Part shown: positions 1 through 5,972 of the stretch, one piece after another
Numbering within the stretch: the first letter of the stretch is position 1
Layout: each line of letters begins with the position of its first letter
NCBI GenBank assembly: GCA_045585835.1
Contig: JAZMZG010000019.1
Coordinates: 1 to 20,824 of the forward strand
Direction of reading: 5' to 3'
Length of the DNA stretch: 20,824 nt
DNA from: CALCTE01 sp045585835
GTDB taxonomy: Bacteria > Bacillota > Clostridia > Oscillospirales > CAG-272
Translations under genes and position numbers: made by a program
Notes under the pieces: model-generated
What the model saw: only the letters and a program-made list of their open reading frames with translations
Told to the model about the DNA's origin: nothing
Databases searched by the model: none

Positions 1-2
1 GA

Positions 3-41
3 AGAAAGGACGAGGAGGAGCAATACTGGTACGCAGATTAA
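3..41 (+). CDS. C-terminal tail of an upstream gene (partial)
   Basis: A reading frame open from the left edge ends at TAA 39-41 and encodes an acidic, aromatic tail ending EEEQYWYAD. It overlaps the ribosome binding site of the next small gene, a tight spacing usual in element operons. Only 12 residues are visible, so no function can be given and the call is weak. Confidence 0.25.
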   Translation, partial: RKDEEEQYWYAD

Positions 42-175
42 AGGTTAATACGTTTCAGATCAGAGTGATAATCAATGCGCTCAATGCTATGAGATTGAAG
101 CAGAAAGCAAACGGAATGGATTGCTCGGAAACCTCTGCTCTGATTCTCCGCTTTATCGACGTTCTTGAAGCATAA
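26..175 (+). CDS. Small unknown ICE-type protein (start uncertain)
   Basis: This frame is open from the left edge and ends at TAA 173-175. A strong AGGAGG at 13-18 lies 7 bases before a CTG at 26-28, so I take that rare codon as the likely start; there is no earlier ATG, GTG or TTG after the ribosome binding site. The product is about 49 residues, with a KVNTFQIR...NAL segment followed by an LILRFIDVLEA helix. From memory this resembles short helical proteins found beside replication and partition genes in clostridial conjugative elements; no function is known to me. A rho-independent terminator follows directly. The first ATG in frame is at 92, which would remove the most protein-like part. 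Confidence 0.45.
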   Translation: MVRRLKVNTFQIRVIINALNAMRLKQKANGMDCSETSALILRFIDVLEA

Positions 176-192
176 ATCAATACGGTTAAATC

Positions 193-239
193 AGCCGACT
201 TTATTCACTACGAAAGTAGAAATAAGGTCGGCTTTTTTT
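193..239 (+). terminator. Rho-independent terminator
   Basis: Arms AGCCGAC (193-199) and GTCGGCT (227-233) pair. An inner CTAC-GAAA-GTAG tetraloop hairpin (208-219) and a TTATT/AATAA pairing fill the stem, and a run of seven T follows (233-239). It ends the operon of the small gene at 26-175 and lies before parB. Confidence 0.85.
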
Positions 240-272
240 ATTACTAAAAATCCAACGCAGGAGGTGATAACA

Positions 273-1157
273 TTGGATGTTCATAATGAAGAAATCAAAA
301 GAGAAAAAGTAAGAGTTGTACCCATACACGCGATTGACGAGTTTCCCGACCACCCGTTCCAAGTTAAGAATGACGAGGAAATGGAGCGTCTTGTTCGTAG
401 TATTGATATGAACGGTGTACTGACACCCGTGATTGCAAGAAAGAACGGGGAAAGATACGAGCTTGTTTCGGGACATAGGCGAAAGCGAGCGTGCGAGATT
501 TTGGGGATAGAGGTTATCCCTATTATCGCGCGAGAAATGAGCCGTGATGAAGCCATTATGACGATGGTGGATTCTAACCTGCAACGAGAGCATATCCTAC
601 CGAGCGAAAAGGCGAGAGCGTACAAAATGAAGATGGAAGCAATGAAAAGAAAGGCGGGCAGACCAAGCAGAGAAAATCTGACACCATCGGTGTCAAATTT
701 ACGGACAGATGAAATTATAGGGGAGGAGAGCGGCGAAAGCCGTGAGCAAGTACGCAGATATATCCGCTTGACCGAGCTTATTCCCGAACTGCTGACGATG
801 GTGGACGAGGGCAAAATTGCCTTACGCCCTGCCGTTGAGTTGTCCTATTTGACGGTTGAGGAGCAGACGGATTTGCTTGAAACAATCGGGAGCGAGGATT
901 GTACTCCGTCCCACGCACAAGCTATCCGAATGAGAAATCTCAGCAAGGAAGGAAACCTTGATATAGACGCTATCTTCGATATTATGACCGAGGAAAAGGG
1001 CAACCAAAAAGAAAAGGTCAAAATCCCGATGGAGTGTCTTGATAAGTTCTTTCCACGAGGTATGCCGCAGAAACAGGTCGAGGACACGATTATCAAAGCA
1101 CTTACTTTTTACCAAAAGCACTTGAATAAAAAGAGAGAGGACAGAGAGGAACGATGA
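273..1157 (+). CDS. ParB/RepB/Spo0J-family partition-like protein
   Basis: This is a ParB-type DNA-binding protein of the short variety carried by conjugative elements. The start is the TTG at 273, 8 bases after a perfect AGGAGG (259-264); a longer frame from TTG 165 would run through the upstream terminator and is rejected. The product is 294 residues. The N-terminal ParB-like domain (about residues 8-110) has the expected HPF motif, the GVLTPVIARKNG segment and the SGHRRKRACEILG nucleotide-binding motif, followed by NLQREHILPSEKA. The middle (about 120-200) is the helix-turn-helix part with GESREQVRRYIRLTELIPELL and PAVELSYL. The C-terminus is basic. No parA partner is visible, which fits either element copy maintenance or a relic. 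Its stop overlaps an ATG (ATGA at 1154-1157). Confidence 0.9.
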   Translation: MDVHNEEIKREKVRVVPIHAIDEFPDHPFQVKNDEEMERLVRSIDMNGVLTPVIARKNGERYELVSGHRRKRACEILGIEVIPIIAREMSRDEAIMTMVDSNLQREHILPSEKARAYKMKMEAMKRKAGRPSRENLTPSVSNLRTDEIIGEESGESREQVRRYIRLTELIPELLTMVDEGKIALRPAVELSYLTVEEQTDLLETIGSEDCTPSHAQAIRMRNLSKEGNLDIDAIFDIMTEEKGNQKEKVKIPMECLDKFFPRGMPQKQVEDTIIKALTFYQKHLNKKREDREER

Positions 1158-1170
1158 GTGAGAAAAAGAA

Positions 1171-1629
1171 ATGATTGGCAATTACGCCGTTGTAAGCAGT
1201 ATGCGGATCGGTAATATGCGGTATATTTTCGCACGTAATGATGATGAAAAAGATAAATACCCGTATATGAAATGCCGAGAGTACGTTCAAGGATATTTTG
1301 CCCATTACGATAAGTCAATCATCAGCGACGACTATATTGAGCTTATGCGCCTTCATATCCAAGACCTTTCCGAAGCTATTGAGCAGTTGGAGCAAGACCG
1401 TAAGGCAATCGGACTTGACAACGTGCGTTGTTTGAAGCCCGACGAGCTTCTGCCTGTTGACTACACGATGAATATTAAAGGAAAGATCGTGGCAATCGGG
1501 GAGAGGTATATGATTGACGGTCAAAAGGATATTGCACATCAGCTTTACTATGTGGAAAGTGGAAACGGTGTATATGCCGAAAGCCGTGGAAACGGTTGTT
1601 TCAGTTGGAATCTTTATACGGGCGAATAG
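1171..1629 (+). CDS. Hypothetical protein of an ICE remnant
   Basis: This 152-residue soluble protein has no family I recognise. It has a YAVVSSMRIGNMRYIFARND start, a helical middle rich in Glu and Leu (LSEAIEQLEQDRKAIGL) that could form a short coiled coil, and an aromatic C-terminus. No good ribosome binding site precedes ATG 1171; instead a 6-codon frame (1154-1174) begins in the parB stop codon and ends in the ATGA at 1171, which suggests reinitiation or an old frameshift. The TAG stop (1627-1629) is in the same frame as the tyrosine recombinase, which follows with no further stop. That makes this gene and the truncated recombinase look like a deletion junction. Confidence 0.6.
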   Translation: MIGNYAVVSSMRIGNMRYIFARNDDEKDKYPYMKCREYVQGYFAHYDKSIISDDYIELMRLHIQDLSEAIEQLEQDRKAIGLDNVRCLKPDELLPVDYTMNIKGKIVAIGERYMIDGQKDIAHQLYYVESGNGVYAESRGNGCFSWNLYTGE

Positions 1630-1659
1630 GAAAGGAGTAAAGATTGGTTATACGTATGG

Positions 1660-2556
1660 TTGGAGCATTACGTGCAGCCTACGGCAAAGTCAAAGACTTA
1701 CGAGCATTATAAATATTTATCGGAAGCACATATCATACCGCATATCGGAGAGAGGGAACTATCCGAAATTACCACGATAGATCTCCAACGGTATGTGTCC
1801 GAGCTAATCCAAAACGGAAACAAGATAACGGGTAAGGGACTTGCTTCCAATACCGTTAACACCATCATCACCGTTTTGCAAGGATCGTTTAGAACGGCAC
1901 AGAACGTGGGAGAAGCAGAGCTTGATCCAACCGATAAAATCAAGCGTCCCAAAAAAGCGGAAAAACGGGTAGAGTGCTTTTCGGTGATAGACCAAAGAAA
2001 AATAGAGCAGAGTGTAATGCAGCATAACAAGCCCAAAATGTTCGGCGTTCTGCTTTGCCTTTACACGGGCTTGCGGATCGGGGAGCTTTTAGCTCTTGAA
2101 TGGAGCGACGTGGATTTTGAAAAAGGATTGCTTTCTGTAAACAAAAGTAGTCGAGATAACAAAAGTGGCAAGGGAGAGAAAAGAATTGTTGACACGCCGA
2201 AAACGAATACGTCAAGGCGAGTGATACCCTTGCCAAAGCAGATGATACCCCTGCTTAAAAAGCATAAGCAAAAGGCAAATTCAATTTGGATCGTATCGGA
2301 TAAAGGCAACCCCGTATCCACACGCTCCTATCAGCGCAGCTTTGAATTGCTCCTCAAAAATGCGGGGGTAGAGCATAAAGGATTTCACACCTTGCGACAC
2401 ACCTTTGCCACGAGAGCGATTGAGTGCGGAATGGACGTGAAAACGCTATCCGAAATTCTCGGACATAAAAATCCAACGATAACACTCAATCTTTACGTGC
2501 ATAGCCTGATGGATCACAAAAAAGAAATGATGAACAGAATCGGAAAAGCCCTATAA
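1660..2556 (+). CDS. Tyrosine recombinase lacking the arm-binding domain; candidate invertase
   Basis: This is a phage/ICE-type tyrosine recombinase that cuts and rejoins DNA at short inverted sites. The core-binding SAM-like domain is at about residues 1-105 and the catalytic domain at about 115-298. All catalytic residues are present: R139 (TGLRIGE), the beta-hairpin K181, H243 and R246 (HTLRH), H269 (LGH) and nucleophile Y279 (NLYVH). Element integrases of this family normally have about 60-80 more residues at the N-terminus, including an arm-binding domain; here they are absent. TTG 1660 is the first usable start codon in frame. The frame is open back to 1630 and encodes a WLYVWLEHYV-type motif that belongs to the family, so the true start is unclear; AAAGGAG (1631-1637) has no in-frame start at normal spacing. 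Inverted repeats begin 39 bp after its stop, so it is the natural candidate to act on them. It may instead be only an ICE relic. Confidence 0.85.
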   Translation: MEHYVQPTAKSKTYEHYKYLSEAHIIPHIGERELSEITTIDLQRYVSELIQNGNKITGKGLASNTVNTIITVLQGSFRTAQNVGEAELDPTDKIKRPKKAEKRVECFSVIDQRKIEQSVMQHNKPKMFGVLLCLYTGLRIGELLALEWSDVDFEKGLLSVNKSSRDNKSGKGEKRIVDTPKTNTSRRVIPLPKQMIPLLKKHKQKANSIWIVSDKGNPVSTRSYQRSFELLLKNAGVEHKGFHTLRHTFATRAIECGMDVKTLSEILGHKNPTITLNLYVHSLMDHKKEMMNRIGKAL

Positions 2557-2594
2557 AAATAAAAAAACGCCCCAATTCGGAGCAAAATCGTTAT

Positions 2595-2621
2595 TTCGCC
2601 TAATATAGTAATAGACGAATT
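2595..2621 (+). repeat. Left inverted repeat of the putative switch
   Basis: The 27-bp repeat is the exact reverse complement of 2781-2807. Its outer 25 bp form an imperfect dyad, TTCGCCTA-N9-TAGACGAA, as expected for the two half-sites of a tyrosine-recombinase core site. Confidence 0.9.
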
Positions 2622-2625
2622 TTCG

Positions 2626-2650
2626 TGCGCCTAATATAGTATTAGGCGAA
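2626..2650 (+). repeat. Third copy of the repeat, inside the segment
   Basis: This 25-bp copy has the same orientation as the left repeat and differs from it at three positions. It starts 31 bp after the left repeat begins. It contains a more perfect palindrome, CGCCTAATA-TAG-TATTAGGCG (2628-2648). It could be an alternative crossover site or an accessory recombinase binding site. Confidence 0.8.
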
Positions 2651-2741
2651 CATATCTCACAAAAAAATACGTCTATGCGGAAAAATATGTATAAAATTCG
2701 CAGAAAAATTCATTTTACAACAAATTTTTATCCCGTAGATG

Positions 2742-2770
2742 TTGACTTTTAACGGAAACTGTGATATACT
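2742..2770 (+). promoter_or_regulatory. Sigma-A promoter inside the invertible segment
   Basis: TTGACT (2742-2747), a 17-base spacer and TATACT (2765-2770) give a strong housekeeping promoter. Transcription should start near 2777 and run into the pilin genes, leaving a leader of about 257 bases before the first intact pilin. It is the only strong promoter I can find for the whole 3034-11800 operon. Confidence 0.8.
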
Positions 2771-2780
2771 CACTGGCAGC

Positions 2781-2807
2781 AATTCGTCTATTACTATATT
2801 AGGCGAA
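2781..2807 (-). repeat. Right inverted repeat of the putative switch
   Basis: This is the exact reverse complement of 2595-2621. It begins 10 bp after the -10 box of the enclosed promoter, so the promoter sits right at the edge of the segment and fires through this repeat. The repeat would form a hairpin near the 5' end of the pilus mRNA. Confidence 0.9.
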
Positions 2808-2826
2808 CAAAACAACAAGTAAAAAG

Positions 2827-2864
2827 TTCGTCTAACAACGGTAATGGACGGGTTGATAGACGAT
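2827..2864 (+). repeat. Degenerate half-sites downstream of the right repeat
   Basis: TTCGTCTA (2827-2834) matches the right repeat's outer half-site exactly, and TAGACGAT (2857-2864) is a one-mismatch inverted half-site. A further one-mismatch half-site, TACGTCTA, lies inside the segment at 2668-2675. These could be decayed crossover sites, accessory binding sites or operators. A TATAAT at 2869-2874 has no -35 at proper spacing. Confidence 0.45.
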
Positions 2865-2894
2865 ATTCTATAATACGAAAGGAGTAAAAGACCA

Positions 2895-3002
2895 ATGTGA
2901 AAGTTAAACAAAAAAGGAACATTCACACCGATGATTCCGCTTATGATTTTTCTGATTGTTTTGCTTATTATAGGTATCGTTGTTTTGTTTGCAAATTTAT
3001 AA
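2895..3002 (+). pseudogene. Prepilin-like small membrane ORF with a stop at codon 2
   Basis: A good ribosome binding site (GAAAGGAG, 2877-2884) lies 10 bases before ATG 2895, but codon 2 is TGA. The frame then stays open for 33 codons: KLNKKG, the same leader as the two pilins that follow, then TFTPMIPLMIF and a hydrophobic segment to TAA 3000-3002. Compared with the next pilins, the TGA stands where AAA (Lys) would be. It would encode a tiny single-span protein with a prepilin-peptidase-type leader but without the usual Glu5. It may be a broken gene, a start-stop regulatory element, or a sequence error. Initiation at the internal ATG 2931 would lose the leader. Confidence 0.45.
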
Positions 3003-3033
3003 ATACACAAATTACTTTTAGAGAGGTAAAACT

Positions 3034-4044
3034 ATGAACAAAAAATTGAACAAAAAAGGCTTTACAATCGTTGAGCTTGTAATCGTAATTGCTGTTATCG
3101 CGATTCTTGCTGCGGTACTCATTCCGACTTTTGTAAGTTTGACAAAAAAGGCTAATCTTTCGGCTGATCAGCAGGCAGTAAGACAGATGAATACAATCCT
3201 TAAGGCTGAAAGTGCATCCGGAGAAGCGCCCAAGAGTCTTGCCGATGTGCATAAGCTGTTTGCCGAGAACAATCTTGTTCCCGAAGATTACAAGCCCCTT
3301 ACAAAGAATCATGTATTTTACTGGGATTCAGAAAATAATACTATTCTTCTTTGGAGTGCTGAGGATTCTAAGGTTGTATACCCCGAAAAAGATTATAAGG
3401 GTATAACTGCAGTAAAATCTGGATGGATTCCTTTCACATCCGCGACTCTTATTCACGTAGTTGAGTCTCTTGCAAACGGTGGCACTATAACCATTACAGA
3501 GTCAATCAATGCAAAGTGTGAAAACAATATTCCCGCAGGTATGATATTCTCCGGCGGCGAAGCAACTACAATTGATTTCGGTGATAACAAGTATACATAC
3601 GATGTAACATACACCACCGGAATTAATGGTGCAGGTTTTAGTGCTATTTATGCATGTGACGGAGCGAACATCACCGTTAAAAATGCAAATATTGAATCTA
3701 CCGGATATGGTATATATCTCAACAATAATGCAACGGTTACTATTGAAAGCGGTAAGTTTGTAGGTCAAGGTGCATCTGCTGTTCAGGTAGGTGCGGGAAC
3801 TCTCTACATCAAGGGCGGTACATTTATAGGTAGTGATGATGCTGTTTATGTAATTAACTGCCTTGACGCGAATTGGAAGGATGGTTCCGCAAAGGTTGTA
3901 ATCACGGGTGGTACATTCGTAAACTTCAATCCCGCTGACAACAAGGCAGAGGGAGCTGGTACCAACTTCGTAGCTGACGGTTACAAGGTAGTGTCCGAAA
4001 CTCAGAGCAACGGTGACGTTTGGTATACTGTAGTTGCTGAGTAA
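3034..4044 (+). CDS. Type IV prepilin fused to a beta-helix-like domain
   Basis: This is a 336-residue prepilin. The class III leader MNKKLNKKG is cut before FTIVELVIVIAVIAILAAV, with Phe+1 and Glu+5 present, so PilD should process and N-methylate it and the hydrophobic helix (about residues 10-35) should pack in the pilus core. A short alpha/beta pilin region follows (to about residue 130). The rest has repeated beta-strand rungs such as GANITVKNANIES, NATVTIESGKFVG, GTLYIKGGTFIG and KVVITGGTFVNF, typical of right-handed parallel beta-helices in adhesins and polysaccharide-binding or -cleaving proteins. I infer a tip or surface adhesin subunit; there is no visible catalytic motif. GAGAGG (3021-3026) lies 7 bases before the start. 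It is the first intact gene after the putative promoter switch. Confidence 0.9.
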   Translation: MNKKLNKKGFTIVELVIVIAVIAILAAVLIPTFVSLTKKANLSADQQAVRQMNTILKAESASGEAPKSLADVHKLFAENNLVPEDYKPLTKNHVFYWDSENNTILLWSAEDSKVVYPEKDYKGITAVKSGWIPFTSATLIHVVESLANGGTITITESINAKCENNIPAGMIFSGGEATTIDFGDNKYTYDVTYTTGINGAGFSAIYACDGANITVKNANIESTGYGIYLNNNATVTIESGKFVGQGASAVQVGAGTLYIKGGTFIGSDDAVYVINCLDANWKDGSAKVVITGGTFVNFNPADNKAEGAGTNFVADGYKVVSETQSNGDVWYTVVAE

Positions 4045-4077
4045 TAGCTACTCGTTCAAATTTAAGAGTAAAACAAA

Positions 4078-4524
4078 ATGAAAAAACTTAACAAAAAAGG
4101 TTTTACCATTGTAGAGCTTGTAATCGTGATTGCAGTTATCGCAATTCTCGCAGCTGTTATGATTCCTACTTTCACTGGAATAGTTAAAAAGGCAAACGAG
4201 TCCGCTGCTTTGCAGGAAGCAGAAGCTACCTTTAAGGCAGACCTCATCGAAGTAAACGCACAGCCTACTGCCGATAATCAGTATAAAAAGACTACTGATA
4301 CAACGCCTGCTGACGATAAGACCTATTACACTTATGCTGATTCGGCATATACTGCATCTGAGAGTCTTGAAAGCTTTGTTGACGGTACTACATATTATGA
4401 GAAGGTTTGTGTGGGTACTTTTACGGTTGCAGCTAATGGTACTTATACCTATACAGTTGAGGTGGAAGGATATACCGCAGCTTTCGATGGCAATGAGTGG
4501 GAACTCACACCTATAGAAGGATAA
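4078..4524 (+). CDS. Type IV prepilin, probable major pilin
   Basis: This 148-residue prepilin has leader MKKLNKKG and a mature start FTIVELVIVIAVIAILAAVMIP nearly identical to the pilin before it, again with Phe+1 and Glu+5. The rest is a small Thr/Tyr-rich beta domain with TYYTYADSAYTASE and a YTYTVEVEGYTAAFDGNEW end, and a single Cys. Its size and its place directly before a strong terminator fit the abundant major subunit: transcripts that stop there would carry only the two pilins. The ribosome binding site is weak (AAGAG 4064-4068). The N-terminal segments of the two pilin genes are similar in DNA but use different codons, so the copies are old rather than a recent duplication. Confidence 0.9.
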   Translation: MKKLNKKGFTIVELVIVIAVIAILAAVMIPTFTGIVKKANESAALQEAEATFKADLIEVNAQPTADNQYKKTTDTTPADDKTYYTYADSAYTASESLESFVDGTTYYEKVCVGTFTVAANGTYTYTVEVEGYTAAFDGNEWELTPIEG

Positions 4525-4555
4525 TCTAACTATTTAGGAACAAATGTTTAACGAA

Positions 4556-4605
4556 CGCAGGCACTCTGCACTCCTTGCGGGTGCAAGAGTGCCTGCGGAT
4601 TTTTA
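4556..4605 (+). terminator. Terminator after the pilin pair
   Basis: A long stem pairs GCAGGCACTC (4557-4566) plus TGCAC (4568-4572) with GTGCAAGAGTGCCTGC (4581-4596), followed by TTTTT (4600-4604). No new promoter is seen before the next gene, so it probably lets only part of the transcripts read into the machinery genes and sets a high pilin-to-machine ratio. Confidence 0.85.
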
Positions 4606-4623
4606 TAAGAAAGATCGAAAGAT

Positions 4624-5142
4624 ATGTACGGAAAGATAAGGAATATAAAAGTGCAAAAACCTCATAGCGCAAAGCAGGGCAAGAGTGGTTTCACCCTTGT
4701 CGAGCTTTGCGTTGTCTTGGCGCTCTTGACAATCCTTACGACAATGACCGTTTCCTTTTCTGTCCTGATGAACGGCTTTGCCGCCGAAAACAAAGCCGAA
4801 TACGAATTTTTGGAGGATCACGCCGCACTTAAAGAAAAACTTTGCACATGGGTGGCAGAAAACGACGTGACGGATAGCACGTTCAAGGTAAACGAGGACG
4901 GAACTCTGTGTGTGACCGAGAACGAAACGGAGAGATCCGTGAGCTTTGCCGACGGTATTCTCTCGCTTGGCGGGGAGCAGAAAGCAGGGCTTGATGCGAT
5001 TGACGGTGTAATCTTTGCCTCAAATGATAAGCTCATCAAGTGCGTGACTTACCGCATCGCAGAGAACGGAGAGCGGATCGAGCACAGTTTTGTGTTCTCG
5101 CTCCGATGCGGCGTAATAGAGGAGGTAGCCAATGAAGAATAA
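4624..5142 (+). CDS. Minor prepilin (GspG/H-like)
   Basis: This prepilin has a long basic leader ending GKSG before FTLVELCVVLALLTILTTMTVSF, with Phe+1 and Glu+5. The hydrophobic helix is followed by about 125 residues rich in charged residues that probably form a small beta-sheet head. It is a candidate minor pilin of the initiation complex with the next two genes. ATG 4624 has only weak ribosome binding; GTG 4651, 8 bases after AAGGA (4638-4642), would give a normal 13-residue leader and is an equally good start. The stop overlaps the next gene by 11 bases. Confidence 0.85.
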   Translation: MYGKIRNIKVQKPHSAKQGKSGFTLVELCVVLALLTILTTMTVSFSVLMNGFAAENKAEYEFLEDHAALKEKLCTWVAENDVTDSTFKVNEDGTLCVTENETERSVSFADGILSLGGEQKAGLDAIDGVIFASNDKLIKCVTYRIAENGERIEHSFVFSLRCGVIEEVANEE

Positions 5143-5557
5143 AAACAAACGTGGCTATTCTCTCGTGGAGGTCGCGATTGCTCTTTCGGTTATCGTAATC
5201 GTGAGTATCAGCGCACTTTCCATTGTCCTATCCTCGGTGGCTACGAAAGTAAACGCTATAAACAAATCCCACGCTCAAAGCTTTGCCGACAACGTGTGGG
5301 AGAGCTTTAAGGCGGCAGATACGCAGGACGAATTTCTTTCTCTCATTGCCTTTTCGGAGGGGATTTTGCTGACCGAAGGCGTAACCGATGAGGGCGGAAA
5401 AACAATCTATACTTATAATTCCCAAGAAAACAAATTTACGGCAGAGATTGCCGTGAGTTATCAAGAAAACGCACGTCCCGAATTGGAGGTCATTGTAACC
5501 GATAAGGACGGGTACGAGATTATTTCGTTTTCCTATCGAAAGGGGGACGGAATATGA
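5132..5557 (+). CDS. Minor prepilin (PilV/GspI-like)
   Basis: This 141-residue prepilin has leader MKNKNKRG and mature start YSLVEVAIALSVIVIVSISALSI, keeping Glu+5. The pattern 'G-(Y/F)SLxEVxIALxV' is usual for minor pilins of the PilV/GspI group, which join the pilus initiation complex. The head domain (about 95 residues) is acidic and holds a TIYTYNSQENKFTAEIAVSY strand region. GAGGAGG (5119-5125) lies 6 bases before the start inside the end of the preceding gene, so the two are translated in tandem. It overlaps the following gene by 4 bases (ATGA). Confidence 0.85.
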   Translation: MKNKNKRGYSLVEVAIALSVIVIVSISALSIVLSSVATKVNAINKSHAQSFADNVWESFKAADTQDEFLSLIAFSEGILLTEGVTDEGGKTIYTYNSQENKFTAEIAVSYQENARPELEVIVTDKDGYEIISFSYRKGDGI

Positions 5558-5943
5558 AACTAAACCAAATACTGAAACGCAAACGGGGAATAGCTCTTGA
5601 AAACGCTATCCTGTTTATGCTGATTATTTTCACGCTTTGCGCTCTGCTGATAAGTCTGACCTTACTCGGACATTACCAAGTGAAAATTGAAAAAATGACC
5701 TTGCAGCAAGATATAGAGATAGAGCAGATCGGAGAAGATTATCTTGCAAGCGTCAAAGCAAAAACAACCTTTACAGACACTTATGAAAATTACGCATACG
5801 AGGTGGACGGAAACGCCCTCACGGTATGGCGAAAAACAGACGAAAACAAAAATGCGGTGCTTTACGTGGAAGCGGAGCTTACCGCAGATGAAGAATTGAA
5901 TGTCAACGTATGGCGTTATTCGCTTCCAACTCAGACAGAGTAA
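5554..5943 (+). CDS. Minor prepilin-like protein (PilX/GspK-like position)
   Basis: This 129-residue protein starts in the ATGA overlap with the previous gene. The leader MKLNQILKRKRG precedes IALENAILFMLIIFTLCALLISLTLL, a single hydrophobic helix with Glu at mature position 4 rather than 5. The remainder is a small charged domain. The 'RKRG-IALxxA' type of start is seen in PilX/PilW/GspK-like minor pilins, and the position as third minor pilin before pilM agrees. The family placement is by position and leader only. Confidence 0.75.
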   Translation: MKLNQILKRKRGIALENAILFMLIIFTLCALLISLTLLGHYQVKIEKMTLQQDIEIEQIGEDYLASVKAKTTFTDTYENYAYEVDGNALTVWRKTDENKNAVLYVEAELTADEELNVNVWRYSLPTQTE

Positions 5944-5972
5944 TCTGTTACGTTAAAAACGGAGAACAGAAT

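Larger units (their letters stand above)
2595..2807. mobile_element. Putative invertible promoter segment (DNA inversion switch)
   Basis: Two perfect 27-bp inverted repeats (2595-2621 and 2781-2807) bound a 159-bp unique segment that holds a near-consensus promoter 10 bp inside the right repeat and pointing rightward. A tyrosine recombinase gene ends 39 bp to the left and the T4P operon begins to the right. The layout matches known recombinase-flipped promoters such as the fim switch of E. coli and the RecV-dependent switches of C. difficile. Seen: repeats, promoter and neighbours. Inferred: that the segment flips. In the opposite orientation the promoter would fire leftward into the 3' end of the recombinase gene, and I see no good replacement promoter for the pilus genes. 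Confidence 0.7.

Noticed and set aside
281..814. Long minus-strand frame opposite parB
   Set aside because: The plus strand encodes a clear ParB-family protein; the minus frame is Ser-rich shadow sequence.
2595..2807. CRISPR array
   Set aside because: The repeats are few, in inverted orientation and unevenly spaced, with no cas genes; they fit recombinase sites instead.
2595..2807. Plain repressor operators instead of recombinase sites
   Set aside because: Not excluded, but perfect identity over 27 bp in inverted orientation on both sides of the promoter, next to a recombinase, is better explained by inversion.
2897..3037. 46-codon GTG frame overlapping the first pilin start by ATGA
   Set aside because: Its composition is not protein-like (many Cys, Tyr and Arg at random), while the frame of 2895 encodes a pilin-type leader and membrane helix. 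It is most likely a shadow frame.
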